From positions 1 through 64,000 of the forward strand of contig NZ_JAEQ01000008.1 of assembly GCF_000518985.1 (NCBI RefSeq): 64,000 nt of DNA. The letters are read 5' to 3'. This DNA is from Chelativorans sp. J32 (lineage in GTDB: Bacteria > Pseudomonadota > Alphaproteobacteria > Rhizobiales > Rhizobiaceae). Below the pieces are notes generated by a model, which saw only the letters and a program-made list of their open reading frames with translations, was not told the DNA's origin and ran no database searches. The translations under genes and the position numbers were made by a program. Shown in pieces: positions 17,801 to 26,765 of the stretch (positions are counted from its first letter, which is position 1; each line of letters opens with the position of its first letter).

Positions 17801-18963
17801 CGGTGACCCTGACGCTTGACCGCAATGATATCGATTTCGAGGACATCGGCCGTACCCGGAACCAACGCGCCACTGCCACTGGCGTTGAAAGCCTTGGCTT
17901 CGGTGAAGAAATTTATGATGCGCTAGTCCAGTTTGATGAGGAGACCGCACGTAGCGCCTTCGACCAGTTGTCCGGTGAAATCCACGCGTCGATCCGAAGC
18001 GGGCTTATTGAGGATTCGCATCAGCTTCGAGACGCCATGACGGACCGTCTCCGCTCAGCTTTCGAGAGCGTCGGCGCTTCTGCCACGCCTGTGCTTGCTT
18101 ATGGTCCAGGAGGACCGGAGCTTGCCGAGGCAAGCACCGATTTTGTTGCCGCCTGGAGCCGTGCCTTCGGCGCCTGGGGCCAGATTGACGCGGACGGAAA
18201 TGCAAGCGAGCTGGAGCGCAGGACCGGCGGCTTCCTGGCGGGCATCGACGGCCAGCTTGCTGAACTGTGGCGGATGGGCCTGGTAGTCGGCTACAGCCAC
18301 TCCTCCTTCGATCTCGATCGGCTGAACGCGTCTGCCTCCAGCGACAATCACCATATTGGTCTTTATGGCGGCACTCGGTGGGGAGCGCTCGCGCTCAGAT
18401 CGGGGATCGGCTACACGTGGCACAAGATCAACTCCGATCGCTCGATCATCCTGCCCGGCCTCGCCGACAGCCTGTCGGCCGATTACGATGCGAACACTTT
18501 CCAAGCCTTCGGTGAACTCGCTTACGCCATGGACAAGGGCCGATTTGCGTTCGAGCCGTTCGCCAATCTTGCCTATGTCAAATTCGATTCCGATGGCTTC
18601 ACGGAAGACGGTGGTGCAGCGGCCTTGGCAGGGGGAGATGGAAGTAGCGATACCACGTTTACAACCATCGGCCTGAGGGCATCGACTGCCTTCAATATTG
18701 GTTCGACGACCGCGACGGCGAGAGGCACGATTGGCTGGCGGCATGCCTTCGCCGATACGACACCGCTCGCAACGCATGCTTTTGCCGGAGGCGATACCTT
18801 CACCGTTGCTGGCACACCTATTGCTGAAAACGCGGCACTGTTGGAGCTGGGGGTCGATTTCGATATCGCCGACACGGCCAAGCTCGGACTGACGTATCAA
18901 GGGCAGCTTGCTAGTGATTCCAGCCAGCACGGCTTCAGCGCGAAGCTCAATATGAGGTTCTAG
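13999..18963 (+). CDS. Autotransporter, 3' fragment: PATR-repeat passenger and beta-barrel
   Basis: Continuation of the gene from 12266 in the neighbouring frame. One extra G in the run GGGG at 13997-14000 would join the halves as GVGGRELQIGAGG, exactly the repeat pattern, giving a protein of about 2,230 residues. The passenger continues with beta-helix units to about 14,800. It then carries PATR-type autotransporter repeats, recognisable by GTLTLTADNSY, GTLIVTGVSSY, GTLVLSGANSY and GTLMLAGDNTY. The last ~290 residues form the outer-membrane barrel (from AWSRAFGAWGQIDADGNASE), ending in the aromatic residue F (KLNMRF), the BAM recognition signal. Whether the break is real, a sequencing error or phase variation cannot be told here. 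Confidence 0.85.
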   Translation, partial: GRELQIGAGGLVSNYGGQIGLSSDSQGSVTVEGEGATWANSGNVVVGSGGTGALTIGTGGTVSNINAYVANMAGSRGDVTVQGENARWENDGNLNIGNFGDGTLTIADGGKVSNTIGSIGVGAGASGSVTVSGPGADWANRANLNVAGAGTAFLLIENGGTVSNTVGIVGHDTTANGTVTVTGAGSAWRNGSSLSVANFGTGALTVRDGGTVSNTIGYIGGIAGSHGTVDVNGAESEWNNSAALFVGTSGQGLLTVSDSGRVFAVETVVANESGSVGAIRLNGTEAGRGVLETGLVAEELGTGTLIFDGGILRAISDRPDFVSDFETGDVSIAEGGAFIDSNGHDIGLTVALQGAGGLTKLGDGTLTLTADNSYVGSTTIRAGELQIGSGGRSGWIAGNVVNDGTLTFNRSDDIVFNGGIDGTGQVVQRGSGRLELANTGNRYSGGTVVEQGILAGNTVSIRGDIRNNGAVEFLDLGPNVFSGDISGAGSVSIDGIGTLTLTGTNTFIGGLKIGIGKSVSVASDRNLGGAANVVTLDGGYLRATLSFDTDKSFNLASAGGIISTDANAMVSLDGALDGIGGLMKDGAGTLIVTGVSSYAGATFVDEGRLQIDGGGSIASSSSLTVRNGATLAGSGTVGDTTVELGGRIAPGSSIGTLTVDGDLTLSAGAWLDYEFGSSGSAGDPASGNSDRIVVNGDLSLNGNLNLLQSGDAADGQAGFGYYRLMTYTGTLSGAGLTIGSTPAMQEPAAYQIQAGPGRIDLLVGAAGDNTMQHWQGGNGTWGAGNTNWLNQGGPIPATWAGNTAIFKDACSFAGGSIAVDGAQSFKGLQFVDEGYRLEGAGQLLVDGSTRADGNAEIRVLADRAVIATEIAGRGGITKTEAGTLVLSGANSYSGGTRILGGAVEVTSAGNLGSTVGELVLDGGTLRTTASFGSARRTTIGSGHGAFDVGAGTMLALSGDISGPGNLVKQGAGTLMLAGDNTYAGARVEAGILVGSSNSISGTVRNAGTVVFDQTADGSFAGNVFGLGSTDGEMIKRGSGTLTLSGTSVLDWTIEGGNLISSAGRFMGDAEVGSDAIFTFYQLEDASYAGVLTGAGGFVKKGEGILQLTGDSSAFGGHVVVAGGRLVVGGNQSDGKLGGSITVDDGGVLGGSGTIGGGIGSSVLVASGGIIAPGNSLGTMTIDGDLIFAAGSRYQVEVASGGSASDLIAVTGSAILNGGSAVHIGMTGAYDPRSTYTVLTAEGGITGAFEGVTSDFVFLDPKLDYDGKSVTLTLDRNDIDFEDIGRTRNQRATATGVESLGFGEEIYDALVQFDEETARSAFDQLSGEIHASIRSGLIEDSHQLRDAMTDRLRSAFESVGASATPVLAYGPGGPELAEASTDFVAAWSRAFGAWGQIDADGNASELERRTGGFLAGIDGQLAELWRMGLVVGYSHSSFDLDRLNASASSDNHHIGLYGGTRWGALALRSGIGYTWHKINSDRSIILPGLADSLSADYDANTFQAFGELAYAMDKGRFAFEPFANLAYVKFDSDGFTEDGGAAALAGGDGSSDTTFTTIGLRASTAFNIGSTTATARGTIGWRHAFADTTPLATHAFAGGDTFTVAGTPIAENAALLELGVDFDIADTAKLGLTYQGQLASDSSQHGFSAKLNMRF

Positions 18964-19049
18964 GTCGACACCCGGAACGCAAGCCTTGACTGGTCCGTCA
19001 GCGCATCCCTAATGACATGTGCCCTTCGTCAATGCTGGCGGTATTTCGC

Positions 19050-19487
19050 TCAAGTGAGTTCTTGGGCGAGTCCGATGAGAAGCCCACCTGGGCCGCGAAT
19101 GTAGCAGAGCCGATACACGTCTTTATATTGGACGACTTCCCCCACGAGTTGCGCGCCGCGGCTGCGGGTCCTTTCAAGCGTCTCGTCGATGTCGTCCACG
19201 GCGAACATGACGCGGAGGTAGCCTAAGGCGTTGACCGGGGCGTTCCTGTGATCTGCCACGACAGGTGGTGTGATAAAGCAGGAGAGCTCGAGCCGGCTGT
19301 GGCCGTCCGGCGTGCGCATCATCGCAATCTCCACGCGTTGATCACCCAGCCCCGTCACACGTCCGGACCATTCTCCTTCGATCATGGCCCGCCCTTCGAG
19401 CTCAAGGCCGAGCACGCGAAAGAAATCGATCGCCTCGTCTAGGTCATCGACGACGATTCCTACATTGTCCATCCGCTTGAGCGCCAT
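19050..19487 (-). CDS. VOC/glyoxalase-fold protein
   Basis: 145 residues containing two beta-alpha-beta-beta-beta modules of the vicinal oxygen chelate superfamily: MDNVGIVVDDLDEAIDFF opens the first, and LRVMFAVDDIDETLERTRSRG the second, ending IRGPGGLLIGLAQEL. Members are metal-dependent lyases, dioxygenases or resistance proteins. Candidate metal ligands (Glu and Tyr/Glu near the repeat ends) are present but do not define the reaction. It stands alone, convergent with the autotransporter gene. Confidence 0.85.
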   Translation of the reverse strand: MALKRMDNVGIVVDDLDEAIDFFRVLGLELEGRAMIEGEWSGRVTGLGDQRVEIAMMRTPDGHSRLELSCFITPPVVADHRNAPVNALGYLRVMFAVDDIDETLERTRSRGAQLVGEVVQYKDVYRLCYIRGPGGLLIGLAQELT

Positions 19488-19579
19488 CTCTTCAACCTAA
19501 GAGTTATTGCCTGGCCCGTAAAATCAAAAACCGTTCGCCGGGTGCGGAAGTGTTTGATTCAGAACTCGGGGAGGTCGTG

Positions 19580-19705
19580 ATGCCCAGCCACTATGATCTG
19601 AAAGATCTGAGTGGTCGCTCATCGCGCCATCGCTGCCGCGAAAGGCGCGGCGGCCTGAACTCTGCCCGAGATCCAGAACTGGCGGATCAGGGGAAGCTGC
19701 CGTGA
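19580..19705 (+). CDS. Possible 41-residue small protein
   Basis: A short open frame with an unusually good ribosome-binding site (GGGGAGG, 5 bases before the ATG at 19580). It starts MPSHYDLKDLSGRSSRHRCR, is rich in Arg, and ends at TGA 19703-19705. It lies in the 240-base gap between two minus-strand genes and is antisense to their transcripts. I recognise no family. Only the strong SD supports it. Confidence 0.25.
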   Translation: MPSHYDLKDLSGRSSRHRCRERRGGLNSARDPELADQGKLP

Positions 19706-19728
19706 AATTATGAACGCCGCCGTCCGGT

Positions 19729-20346
19729 TCAGCGGTCACGTTCCAGATCGGCGACAAGCCGTCTTCTTTCACGCCTGCTTCTGATTTGCTTCGTTTCGAG
19801 CTCCTGCCCCTGGATGCGCAGTCGACCGTTGTGGTCGAGCAAGAGAAAGCACCTGTGCGCGCCGATCGGCAGGTCTTCAGAGCCATATATGCCTACGATT
19901 TCTATGGTGACGGAGCGAATATTGGCCAAGACGGAAAGATCTGGCCCTTCGGTTGAGGTTCGCAGGGCGTGATTTATCAAATTGCCGAAGGTTCCGAGGT
20001 CTCTGGTCTGCCCGCTCTCCAACGGGCCCTGCCGGGTTTGCAAGCGCGGGCCCGGCAGAGCTTCATCCTCCAGATCGAGTGTATCGGTGACCGGGCTGAT
20101 AAGCGTTCCGGTGGGCGTCTCAAGTCTCACTTGCACGCTCTGCACATAAACAGGCCCCGAACTCATATTGCTGAGAAGACATCGCGCTTCCAACCCGTCT
20201 CCCGCGCCGCGTGTGATAAGCAGGGTGGCGCGCAGCTGTCTGCGATAGCTGCTGACGAACACCTGGAGGTAAATGATCCAAACCAGCAGTGTGCCGGCGC
20301 CGGTCAAGGCGGTTATCAGCTCACGATGCTCGGCAATCCACTGCAA
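19729..20346 (-). CDS. Membrane-anchored protein of unknown function
   Basis: 205 residues. A single transmembrane helix near the N-terminus (ALTGAGTLLVWIIYLQVFV, about residues 14-32) is followed by a soluble region with beta-rich segments (QVRLETPTGTLISPV, SVTIEIVGIYGSEDL) and a strongly basic C-terminus (RSRRERRRLVADLERDR). I do not recognise the family. It is 34 bases downstream of the betT-like gene on the same strand and may be co-transcribed, so a role connected with the transporter or osmotic stress is possible but unproven. Confidence 0.7.
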   Translation of the reverse strand: MQWIAEHRELITALTGAGTLLVWIIYLQVFVSSYRRQLRATLLITRGAGDGLEARCLLSNMSSGPVYVQSVQVRLETPTGTLISPVTDTLDLEDEALPGPRLQTRQGPLESGQTRDLGTFGNLINHALRTSTEGPDLSVLANIRSVTIEIVGIYGSEDLPIGAHRCFLLLDHNGRLRIQGQELETKQIRSRRERRRLVADLERDR

Positions 20347-20380
20347 TTGATGCTCCTGAAGGACGGGCCGCCGCGCCTAT

Positions 20381-22384
20381 TCAATGCTGGGTGGGAGTGT
20401 CCGGCGCGTGTTCCGGCGCACCGATCACCAGGGAGGCTTCGGGTGATTGCACCAGCTGCAGATAGCGGTCGAATTGAGCGAGCACGTCGGAGATGATCTG
20501 CTCCTGTGTCATGCCCATGAGGTCATAGCCACGGCTGCCGTCGCTGAAGAATGTATGCGCCTCGAAGCGCTGGTCTCCCTGCGCAGCTTCGAGAGCGGAG
20601 AAGGCTGGAAGGCGGTAGGCTACGGGATGCACGCCATAGACGAAATCGCGAACGCCGCTGGCAGGCACCGTGAGCGAGACAGAATAGCCGTCATCGTCGC
20701 GCGAGACCGTAGCCACGCGTCCGCGTTTCTCCAGTTCCTGCGCCACGCTTTCGAGGGCAGGCCTGACGATCCTAGCGATATAGTCGGCCACCTCCTCTTC
20801 GGCCGGGGCATTCAAGATCAGACCAAGCCGGCGCTGCCAAGTGAGGCCGGCGGCAGGGTAGGCCTGGGGAGCGATCGTTCCTTGTCCGATCTGCCTCTGC
20901 GCAAGATCGGACTTCATGCCTTTGAACAGAGCCCAGACCAACACGAGCATGATCACCGAGAAGGGAAGGGCGGTGGCGATCGTTGCTGACTGCAGCGCCC
21001 CGAGGCCGCCGGCAAGCAGAAGCACAACGGCAATCAGGCCTTCCATCGCGCACCAGAACACGCGTTGGGCCGTCGTGGTCTCCGTTTCGCCACCGGCTGC
21101 GATCGTGTCGACCACGAGTGAACCGGAATCGGCTGAGGTGACGAAAAACACAGCTACCAGGAGTACCGCAATCGACGAGGTGAGAACGGGAAGAGGCAGA
21201 TATTGAAAAAATTGGAATAGCGCGACGGACAGATCATCGGCCACGGCCCTGTGTAGCGCTCCGTCGGCGACGGTCGTATCGATGAAGAGGGCGGTGTTGC
21301 CGAAGACGGTCATCCAGAAGAAGGTGAAGCCGGCGGGAATGAACAGGACGGCGATCACGAATTCCCGCACGGTTCTGCCGCGGGAAATCCGGGCGATGAA
21401 CATGCCGACAAACGGCGACCAGGAAATCCACCATGCCCAATAGAAGAGGGTCCATGCGTCGATCCAGGGACGCGGTTCATAGGCATAGATGTTGAAGGTT
21501 CGCAGCACGATCGTGTCGAGATAAAAGCCGATATTCTGCACGAAATCGCGAAGGAGTTGGGCTGTCGGCCCGACCGCCAGCACGAAAAGCATGAGCAGGA
21601 TTGCGAGGATCAGGTTCAGTTCGCTGAGGCGGCGGATCCCTTTGTCGACGCCGGTGACGACGGAGATGGTGGCGACTGCGGTGATGACTGCGATCAGGAC
21701 GAGCTGAACGGCGACGCTGTCGGGGAGGCCGAGCAGATATTTTAGGCCCGCATTGATCTGCAGCACCCCGAAACCGAGCGAAGTTGCGATGCCGAAAAGC
21801 GTTCCGCAGATGGCGAAGATGTCGACGGCATGTCCGATCGGCCCATCGATGCGGGTCTTGAGCAATGGGTAGAGACCTGAACGTACGGTGAGTGGAAGGT
21901 TGTAGCGGTAGCCAAAATAAGCGAGCGAGAGCCCAACGACTGCATAGATCGCCCAGGCGTGCAGCCCCCAATGGAAGAAGGTGACGCTCATCGCCTGTCG
22001 CTGCGCAGCGATGGTGAGAGGTTCGGCTTCCGGCGGGGCCGCGAAATGCGTCATCGGCTCGCCCACAGCGAAGTACATAAGGCCGATGCCCATGCCGGCG
22101 GCAAAGAGCATGGCTACCCAGGACAGGTAGTGGAAGTCCGGCGATGAATCATCCGGGCCAAGCTTGAGGTTGCCGAAACTGCTCGCGGCGAAAAGGATCA
22201 CCGAGCCGATGAAGATCCCCACGGCCAACAGGTAGAACCAGCCGAAGGAGTCGAGGATCCAGCTCTGCACCGCCGCAAAGATTTCCTCCGCCTGGCCGGG
22301 AAAAAGTGCGCCGATCCCGAGGAATATCGCGGTAATGGCTACGGACCCGAAAAACACCGGCGGATTGATCACGAATTTGGGCAT
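20381..22384 (-). CDS. betT: BCCT-family choline/glycine betaine transporter
   Basis: 667 residues: a 12-helix BCCT core followed by a C-terminal cytoplasmic tail of about 150 residues. Family motifs include [38 protein letters not shown] and the tryptophan-rich segment [20 protein letters not shown]. The long tail with [16 protein letters not shown] is typical of BetT-type proton-driven choline carriers, in which it takes part in osmotic activation. The choline-oxidation genes betA/betB are not in the window, so the substrate (choline against betaine) is inferred from the tail. Confidence 0.92.
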   Translation of the reverse strand: MPKFVINPPVFFGSVAITAIFLGIGALFPGQAEEIFAAVQSWILDSFGWFYLLAVGIFIGSVILFAASSFGNLKLGPDDSSPDFHYLSWVAMLFAAGMGIGLMYFAVGEPMTHFAAPPEAEPLTIAAQRQAMSVTFFHWGLHAWAIYAVVGLSLAYFGYRYNLPLTVRSGLYPLLKTRIDGPIGHAVDIFAICGTLFGIATSLGFGVLQINAGLKYLLGLPDSVAVQLVLIAVITAVATISVVTGVDKGIRRLSELNLILAILLMLFVLAVGPTAQLLRDFVQNIGFYLDTIVLRTFNIYAYEPRPWIDAWTLFYWAWWISWSPFVGMFIARISRGRTVREFVIAVLFIPAGFTFFWMTVFGNTALFIDTTVADGALHRAVADDLSVALFQFFQYLPLPVLTSSIAVLLVAVFFVTSADSGSLVVDTIAAGGETETTTAQRVFWCAMEGLIAVVLLLAGGLGALQSATIATALPFSVIMLVLVWALFKGMKSDLAQRQIGQGTIAPQAYPAAGLTWQRRLGLILNAPAEEEVADYIARIVRPALESVAQELEKRGRVATVSRDDDGYSVSLTVPASGVRDFVYGVHPVAYRLPAFSALEAAQGDQRFEAHTFFSDGSRGYDLMGMTQEQIISDVLAQFDRYLQLVQSPEASLVIGAPEHAPDTPTQH

Positions 22385-22859
22385 ATGGACCTTGTCTGAG
22401 CACGTCGCGAAAAGTGCGCCTCTGACTAACGTCGCGATTGCGGCTTAGGTTCACTCGCTGGGCGGTGTCGAGGAAACCGGCACGGGCTCGTGCGTAGGAC
22501 ATAGGCCATGGCCCATGGCGGGGTCGGTCAGGGCGAAGGCGGACCAGGCTGAGCCTCCGCATGATCCTGCCGGTCTGGTTGGGCTCGCGCCTGTCGATCT
22601 ACCGGGCAACACCACGGCGATCACGTTTCTTGGAATTTTTTTCCGACATCGGCGCGAAGAAAGCAAATCGTTCCGGTTTGCTGGAAAAAGGGCCGCTTTA
22701 TAACGTTGTGGAAGCGCCGATTTGAGCATGCAGCTTGCGGGCGCTCAACAAATGCAGCTAAAGCGCGGGGCCGAAATTCTCCCGCGAGCTGATGGCGGAC
22801 CGGTGGTCCGCCTCGATCAATGTCGGCGCTGCGGCGCCGCAACCATGTGGGGGAATGCC
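22385..22859. other. Intergenic region between betT and the sulfonate transporter
   Basis: 475 bases containing the divergent promoters of betT and the ABC transporter operon. I see no gene with a credible start. An A/T-rich stretch lies near 22625-22700, and a perfect inverted repeat lies 48 bases before the ssuA-like gene (listed separately). A second GC-rich palindromic stretch (GGCGCTGCGGCGCC) lies at about 22826-22839. Confidence 0.5.
22794..22812. promoter_or_regulatory. Perfect 8-bp inverted repeat upstream of ssuA-like gene
   Basis: GGCGGACC-GGT-GGTCCGCC: 8-bp arms with a 3-base centre, 48 bases before the ATG at 22860. It could be an operator or a leader hairpin. No regulator gene for sulfur metabolism is adjacent. 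Confidence 0.4.
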
Positions 22860-23837
22860 ATGAAGTTTCTGTCGCGCCGTCTCGTCCTCGGTCTTGCGGT
22901 TTCGCTCGGCCTGCTGCCTTCGGCTGCATCCCTTGCCGCCGACAATCCCGACACCATCACCATAGACTGGGCAACATACAACCCGGTCTCGATGCTGCTC
23001 AAGGACAAGGGCTGGCTCGAAGAAGAGTTCGCCAAGGACGAGATCTCGATCCATTGGGTGCAGTCGCTCGGCTCCAACAAAGCGCTCGAGTTCCTGAATG
23101 CCGGCTCGATCGATTTCGGTTCCAGTGCGGGCGCTGCCGCGCTGGTCAGCAAGATCAACGGCAACCCGATCAAATCGGTCTATGTCTTTTCGAAGCCGGA
23201 ATGGACGGCACTGGTCACAGCCAAGGACAGCGGCATCAACAGCGTTGCCGACCTGAAAGGCAAGAGCGTCGCCGTCACACGCGGTACAGACCCGCACATC
23301 TTCCTCGTCCGCGCGCTCCAGGGCGTGGGCCTCACCGAGCAGGACATCACGCCGGTGCTGCTGCAGCATCCTGATGGGGCCACCGCACTTGTCCGTGGCG
23401 ATGTCGACGCCTGGGCTGGCCTCGATCCGATGATGGCCAATGTCGAGCTCAACGAAGGCGCGCGCCTCTTCCACCGGGATGCCGACGCCAACACATATGG
23501 CATACTGAGCACCCGGGAGGCGTTCCTGGAGCAGCATCCCGACCTGGTGAAGCGGGTGCTTGTCGTTTATGAAAATGCACGCAAATACGCCCTCGATCAT
23601 CCCGATGAGCTCAAGGCGAGCTTTGTTGCGGCGACCAAGTTGGCGGACGCTGTTGCCGACAAGCAGCTGAACGAACGCACGGATCTCAGCAACGGCGTGA
23701 TCGGCGAGGCCCAGCGCGAGTCGATCCTCCAGGCCGGCCTTGCCCTGCAGAAGGCAGGCGTCATCGAGCCAGGCATTGACGTGCAGAATGTGCTCGACGA
23801 TCTGGTCGCCGACGGCTACGTGCCGGTCGGGAACTGA
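22860..23837 (+). CDS. ssuA: ABC transporter substrate-binding protein, aliphatic sulfonate type
   Basis: 325 residues with an N-terminal signal peptide (MKFLSRRLVLGLAVSLGLLPSAASLAA). The mature protein has the SsuA/TauA/NrtA fold: an opening strand TITIDWATYNPVSMLLKDKGWLEEEF, then HWVQSLGSNKALEFLNAGSIDFG and the hinge segment LKGKSVAVTRGTDPHIFLVRAL. The ATG at 22860 is preceded by GGGGGAA; an in-frame ATG at 22845 lacks this. It captures a sulfonate or similar anion in the periplasm. Permease and ATPase genes follow directly. No ssuD/ssuE monooxygenase genes are nearby, so the exact ligand is open. Confidence 0.88.
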   Translation: MKFLSRRLVLGLAVSLGLLPSAASLAADNPDTITIDWATYNPVSMLLKDKGWLEEEFAKDEISIHWVQSLGSNKALEFLNAGSIDFGSSAGAAALVSKINGNPIKSVYVFSKPEWTALVTAKDSGINSVADLKGKSVAVTRGTDPHIFLVRALQGVGLTEQDITPVLLQHPDGATALVRGDVDAWAGLDPMMANVELNEGARLFHRDADANTYGILSTREAFLEQHPDLVKRVLVVYENARKYALDHPDELKASFVAATKLADAVADKQLNERTDLSNGVIGEAQRESILQAGLALQKAGVIEPGIDVQNVLDDLVADGYVPVGN

Positions 23838-23894
23838 CCTTGGACGGCCGCCCTATCCGGATGATCGGTCGGGCAGCAACGAGGGCATGGTCCG

Positions 23895-24740
23895 ATGGCT
23901 ATCATGGAGAGTAGTGTAACCGGCGAGACGGCGGAGCTCCGGCAGGAGCGGCGCAAGAGCCTGCTCGATCGGCTCAAAGGGCCGGCGCTCGGGCTTTTCC
24001 TGCCCGTGCTCGCCGCGATCGGCTGGGAACTGGCTGTCCGTCTTGGGTGGTCCACAGGCAGGCTCGTGCCGCCACCATCCGTCATCTGGGCGACGTTCCT
24101 GCAACTGGCGGAAGGCGGTGCGTTGCAGCACCATGCCATCGCCACCCTGACACGGGTCGCCGTCGGTTTCGGGGCGGGCGTCGTTGCGGGTACGGTGGTC
24201 GGGGCCGTCACCGGCTACTCGAATTTTCTCAGCCGCCTTCTCGATCCGACGCTGCAGGCATTGCGCGCCATCCCCTCCATCGCATGGGTGCCGCTGTTCA
24301 TCCTGTGGCTCGGCATCTTCGAGGCGTCGAAGGTCACGCTGATCGCGGTGGGCGTGTTCTTTCCCGTCTATCTCGGCGTCATGGGCGCCGTTGCCTCTGT
24401 GGACCGCAAGATCGTCGAGGTGGGCCGCATCTTCCGCCTCTCCGGCGCACAGATGGTTCGCCGCATCCTGCTGCCCGCGGTCCTTCCCTCCTACATCACC
24501 GCTCTGCGGTCCGGTCTCGGCCTCGGCTGGATGTTCGTCGTCGCCGCCGAGTTCATGGGCGCATCCCAGGGCCTGGGCTATCTCCTGATCGACGGCCAGC
24601 AACTCGGCAAACCGGCCCAGATCGTTACCGCGATCGTCGCCTTTGCCATCCTGGGCAAGATCTCCGACTGGCTGATCGTCGCTGCGACAAAACCCTTCCT
24701 GCGCTGGGAAGACCGGTTCGCGCGCAACGGGGCGAACTGA
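23895..24740 (+). CDS. ssuC: ABC transporter permease, sulfonate/nitrate/taurine type
   Basis: 281 residues, about six transmembrane helices, with the BPD-transporter EAA loop (VGRIFRLSGAQMVRRILLPAVLPSYITALRSGL) that docks on the ATPase. The opening region WELAVRLGW..RLVPPPSVIWATF is typical of SsuC/TauC permeases. It follows the binding-protein gene by 57 bases and is followed after one base by the ATPase gene. Confidence 0.9.
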   Translation: MAIMESSVTGETAELRQERRKSLLDRLKGPALGLFLPVLAAIGWELAVRLGWSTGRLVPPPSVIWATFLQLAEGGALQHHAIATLTRVAVGFGAGVVAGTVVGAVTGYSNFLSRLLDPTLQALRAIPSIAWVPLFILWLGIFEASKVTLIAVGVFFPVYLGVMGAVASVDRKIVEVGRIFRLSGAQMVRRILLPAVLPSYITALRSGLGLGWMFVVAAEFMGASQGLGYLLIDGQQLGKPAQIVTAIVAFAILGKISDWLIVAATKPFLRWEDRFARNGAN

Positions 24741-24741
24741 C

Positions 24742-25527
<786 letters not shown>

Positions 25528-25539
25528 GAGGAGATTGAC

Positions 25540-26049
25540 ATGGACGCCACCGAATTGCGCGCGATGCAGGCGCCGATCAAGGAACGCTACCGCAATGATC
25601 CGAAGGCTGGACTGGTGACGCTTAAAGCGCGCGGCTCGCTCGACGACACGAATATCGCTTGCAAGGTCGAGACGGGGCGCGCACTGGCCGTCGCCGGCCT
25701 GCACCCGGCGACGGGCGGCAGCGGGCTGGAGCTCTGCTCCGGCGATATGCTTCTGGAAGCCCTGGTCGCCTGCGCCGGCGTGACGCTGAAGGCCGTCTCC
25801 ACGGCGCTCGACATACCGCTGCGCGGCGCGACGGTGGTGGCGGAGGGCGATCTGGACTTCCGCGGCACTCTGGGCGTCGCCAAGGACGCCCCGGTCGGCT
25901 TTGCCGAGATCAGGCTGCGTTTCGACGTCGATACCGATGCCGAGCAGGAGAAACTCGACCAATTGTTGAAGCTGACCGAGCGCTACTGCGTCGTCTATCA
26001 GACGATCAGGAATGGCCCCAAGGTCGACGTCGTGCTCGCGCGAGCGTGA
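25540..26049 (+). CDS. OsmC-family protein
   Basis: 169 residues with the OsmC/Ohr fold. The central conserved cysteine lies in EALVACAGVTLKAV and the second in LTERYCVVYQTIRNG, the pair that forms the peroxidatic and resolving cysteines in this family. OsmC proteins reduce organic hydroperoxides. Being the last gene of a sulfonate-type transport operon, it may deal with a reactive product of sulfur compound metabolism, but this is inference. The ATG follows GAGAGGAGATTGAC. Confidence 0.88.
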   Translation: MDATELRAMQAPIKERYRNDPKAGLVTLKARGSLDDTNIACKVETGRALAVAGLHPATGGSGLELCSGDMLLEALVACAGVTLKAVSTALDIPLRGATVVAEGDLDFRGTLGVAKDAPVGFAEIRLRFDVDTDAEQEKLDQLLKLTERYCVVYQTIRNGPKVDVVLARA

Positions 26050-26136
26050 GCAAGGCTGCGGTCCGCTGCACCGCTATATGGCTTGGCCGAACGATCCTTG
26101 AGGCGGCTCTGCGCCGGTTCCCGGCACGGTTTGCAA

Positions 26137-26155
26137 GGAGCGCAAAGTGCGCTCC
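26137..26155. terminator. Hairpin between convergent genes
   Basis: GGAGCGCA-AAG-TGCGCTCC, an 8-bp perfect stem with a 3-base loop between the osmC-like gene and the convergent tetR gene. No T-run follows on either strand, so it may be a weak bidirectional terminator or an mRNA-end stabiliser. Confidence 0.4.
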
Positions 26156-26160
26156 GCCGG

Positions 26161-26718
26161 TCATCTCAGTCCATCAACCCACTCCTCCAGGGCCCGCCTG
26201 ATCGCCCGGTCAGCCGATTCCTTGCGCGTGAAGGCCCACCATGTATGCGCGCCCTGCCACAGGCTGGCCATCTGCCAGCCCAGTTTCTCTGCCTCTGCAC
26301 GGTCCTTAGAAAGACGCCGACCTAACGCGCCGGCGAGCCGGTGCGCCCAGGCAGCGCCGCGGGCGCGGAGCACCGGGTCGCGAATGTCTTCCCTCAGTAG
26401 CAGAAGGCCGTCGGTCGCGTTACGTTCAGCGGTTTCAGGCGGCATCAGCCGCATCAGGAGGTCGATGGCGCCTCCGGGCGTCTCTGCCTCTTCTGCGTCC
26501 GCCGCCTCGGTCTCGGCATCCAGCCGGTCCCAGGCGCGCAGAAGGGCAGCCTGAACCAGCGCCTCGCGATTGCCATGGCGTTGCACCAGTGTCGCCGGTG
26601 AGAGGCCGCAGGCCTTCGCGGCGCGCGCAAAAGTCAGGCCGCCGGGGCCTGTCTCCATGATCGTTTCGAAGATAGTGTCGAGCACCTGCTCGTCGGGAAC
26701 CGTCTTGTGTCTCGCCAT
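26161..26718 (-). CDS. TetR-family repressor
   Basis: 185 residues. N-terminal TetR helix-turn-helix (about 10-55: VLDTIFETIMETGPGGLTFARAAKACGLSPATLVQRHGNREAL), followed by an all-helical ligand-binding domain with several tryptophans. It is transcribed divergently from a RibD/DHFR-family gene 47 bases away, and a palindrome lies between them, so it most likely represses both genes and responds to a substrate or inducer not visible here. Confidence 0.9.
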   Translation of the reverse strand: MARHKTVPDEQVLDTIFETIMETGPGGLTFARAAKACGLSPATLVQRHGNREALVQAALLRAWDRLDAETEAADAEEAETPGGAIDLLMRLMPPETAERNATDGLLLLREDIRDPVLRARGAAWAHRLAGALGRRLSKDRAEAEKLGWQMASLWQGAHTWWAFTRKESADRAIRRALEEWVDGLR

Positions 26719-26726
26719 GTCTCAAT

Positions 26727-26746
26727 ATAAACGTATGTTCGTTTAT
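26727..26746. promoter_or_regulatory. Palindromic operator between tetR and RibD/DHFR-family gene
   Basis: ATAAACG-TATGTT-CGTTTAT, perfect 7-bp arms with a 6-base centre, about 8 bases from the tetR start and 20 bases from the divergent gene. The 20-bp size and position fit a TetR operator. Confidence 0.65.
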
Positions 26747-26765
26747 TTATCAACGGGGAAACATC

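Noticed and set aside
26113-26135. Possible second sigma-54 site (GGCACG...TTGC)
   Set aside because: Spacing between the two elements is two bases, not four, and it lies between convergent gene ends.
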